From contig NC_092465.1 of NCBI RefSeq assembly GCF_047495875.1, forward strand, positions 7,303,160-7,367,159: a stretch of DNA of 64,000 bases. Direction: 5' to 3'. Shown here piece by piece: positions 62,398 through 64,000 of the stretch; positions within the stretch are counted from its first letter, which is position 1, and every line of letters begins with the position of its first letter. The position numbers and the translations under genes are program-made. This DNA is from Pithys albifrons albifrons. Lineage: Eukaryota; Chordata; Aves; Passeriformes; Thamnophilidae. Under the pieces are notes generated by a model. The model searched no databases and was not told the DNA's origin. It saw only the letters and a list, made by a program, of their open reading frames with translations.

Positions 62398-63299
62398 ATG
62401 ATGTGCTATAGCAGCCTTTTTCCTGGAAACCCATCTGAATGGAACTTCAACTTACCCCAGGATATCTGTGGCTGTGTCTCAGTCCACCACTTCACATGGT
62501 TTTCTCTTCCTCCCCCTCTTTTCATGATATTTCATGATTGTGTGGCCACAGGGTGGTTCCACCCAGCAGAATTGTACATGTATCTCTATGGACAGATAGA
62601 TCCCATGTGTGGAACCAGGGGGGATGATTTCCATCTGGGAGCTGAGCTGAGTCACCTTAAGTGCAAGAGGAAACAGGAGAGGAGAAGGGTGGGCATTCCT
62701 GGTGTGGGGAGAGGCACCATGGCTTGTGGGAGCTCCCTGTGCAGCTCTGGGTCTGGTGTAAAGAGAAGCTGTGACATGAGTGGCTGTGGACTTGTGAAAC
62801 CACTGTGGTGTCTCATTGTTTCTGTGGATTTGTCCTGAAACCCAGGTTTGCATGCCCTCCACAGTGTGACATGACTAAAATGTCTGTCTGCTGTTCCATA
62901 GGGATCAGCCACAAGCAGGGTGAGATTTGCCCCATGGTTTTGGATCTTGTTCAGGAATGCTCTTTGTGGAGCTCTTCTCCTTTGGTGGTGCTTGGCATGG
63001 TGCAGCTTGTTGTTCGTGTACCCAAATCCATGGAAGGTAATGGGTTCCCATGGGCATCAGTGGGCTTTGTGCCAGCTTTTAATTGTGGCATTAAATATAT
63101 AGACAAGAAGCAGTTTGGGCATGACTGTGGCACAGAGGCTTGTGGGGCAAGAGCTGCACCACCATGGGGGGGCCTTGCCCAGCCGTGCTGTCTTGGTGCA
63201 TTTTCTAAAACTCTCAGCTGTAGCTCTGGTTTTTCTGAAATTAAGTCTTTTTTGCCTAAGCAAATATGTCAATACCTACCTTTTGAGAAGCTCTGCTAA
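62398..63299 (+). other. Two overlapping long ORFs, probably not genes
   Basis: ORFs of 146 codons (62398-62838) and 164 codons (62805-63299) overlap by 34 bp in different frames, making 900 bp of nearly continuous open sequence on the plus strand. The second ends at a TAA that is part of an AATAAA (63300-63305). Both are rich in C, G, S, W and F without repeats, signal peptide or recognisable domain. The minus strand has ORFs here too, which points to slightly GC-rich sequence with few stops. A weak alternative is a decayed retroelement or a lineage-specific transcript. Confidence 0.15.
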
Positions 63300-64000
63300 A
63301 TAAATCCATAATACTTTTGTTCAGTTCAGTTTATTGTAGTCTGTTAATATCTTGGGTTTAAATGTGTTTTAAATAGCAAAAAATTATAGGTTTCCATTTG
63401 GGATCGTTGAGGGGAACACTGTAGGGCTGAAGGCAAAAATCATTCAGGCTGCTTTAGGAAGGGTGGAAAAAAATCCTCAAGAACAGCATTTTGATGTTTA
63501 TTAAAAAGATGATATTCTCAGTGAAGCTCCCTCTAGGATATGCTGTTATTTCATTTCAGTGTTGTGCTAAGAAGAAAAACGGAATTTCCGAGCTGTTGTC
63601 TCAGGTTTTATATAGGTTTAAGTTTTATGCTCTGCCCGTGCTTTGATAAATCTTCCTTGCAGACATGAGATGTAGAAACTTTTAAGTAAAGCTGAAATTC
63701 TAGAACAAGGAGTAAATGTTGTGGTAAGGTGGAGACACTTGGTCATTGTGTAATTCCTGGCCAGAAAGGAAAGATTTCTGTCAGTGTGCAGGTGAGGTGG
63801 CTGCTTGGAGGGCTGGAGCTCTCACACAGACTCAGATGGAATATATTCCTGGTCAACATCCATCTCTGAGAAGTGTCTCTGCTGCTGCCTTGCTCCCAAC
63901 ACTTGTGTTGGTTCCCTCAAAAATACTTCCAGAATATGCCAACTTGAGGACAACTGTTTTCATAGGCACCCATAGCAAATGAAGACTTCAGAATTAGAAG
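63300..64000. other. Unique non-coding DNA to window end
   Basis: Nothing recognised. The open stretch at 63746-63982 has no domain. Confidence 0.5.

Noticed and set aside
1..64000. CRISPR arrays, operons, phage or plasmid systems, intact endogenous retroviruses
   Set aside because: No regularly spaced identical repeats with unique spacers, no prokaryotic gene layout, and no recognisable LTR pair or gag/pol/env-like frames.

Overview
The window reads as non-coding vertebrate nuclear DNA, most probably from a bird. It is AT-leaning, poor in CpG outside one island, dense in stop codons in all six frames, and low in interspersed repeats. The repeats I can name are CR1-type LINE fragments, the typical avian (sauropsid) retroposon. 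One has the 3' tail wording familiar from bird CR1 copies. There are also two faint MIR/CORE-SINE-like fossils. Nothing prokaryotic is present: no operons, no ribosome-binding-site/ORF arrays, no CRISPR array, no rRNA or tRNA.

Layout. 1-2075 is unique sequence. 2076-2395 is a minus-strand CR1 with an internal deletion. 2396-7239 is unique. 7240-7640 is the only CpG island, holding a 62-bp tandem duplication, a TATA-like box and a consensus splice donor. 7641-18274 is unique apart from a GTT microsatellite, one MIR-like scrap and a small minisatellite. 18275-18690 is a degenerate plus-strand CR1 body. 18691-31105 is unique and AT-rich, with a palindrome at 30203-30246 and a cluster of TTTAATTAA motifs at 29100. 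31106-31183 is a 13-bp minisatellite. 32446-32485 is a CR1 3' tail. 33485-33617 is an imperfect GC-rich duplication. 42213-42270 is a second MIR-like fossil. 59252-59800 is the best gene candidate. 59801-64000 is unique, with two overlapping long ORFs of doubtful meaning.

The only convincing coding signal is on the minus strand at 59626-59800. It has a TTTTCAG acceptor, about 58 open codons of plausible protein, a stop, a roughly 350-nt 3' UTR and an AATAAA just before a genomic A15 run. It is either the last exon of a gene entering from the right, or a 5'-truncated retrocopy. I could not name the protein. All other ORFs look like chance, including those of 120-190 codons. I found no convincing undescribed multi-gene system. 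The items most worth checking are the terminal exon or retrocopy, the isolated CpG island and the internally deleted CR1. Everything here is by eye; no alignment, gene prediction or repeat masking was run.
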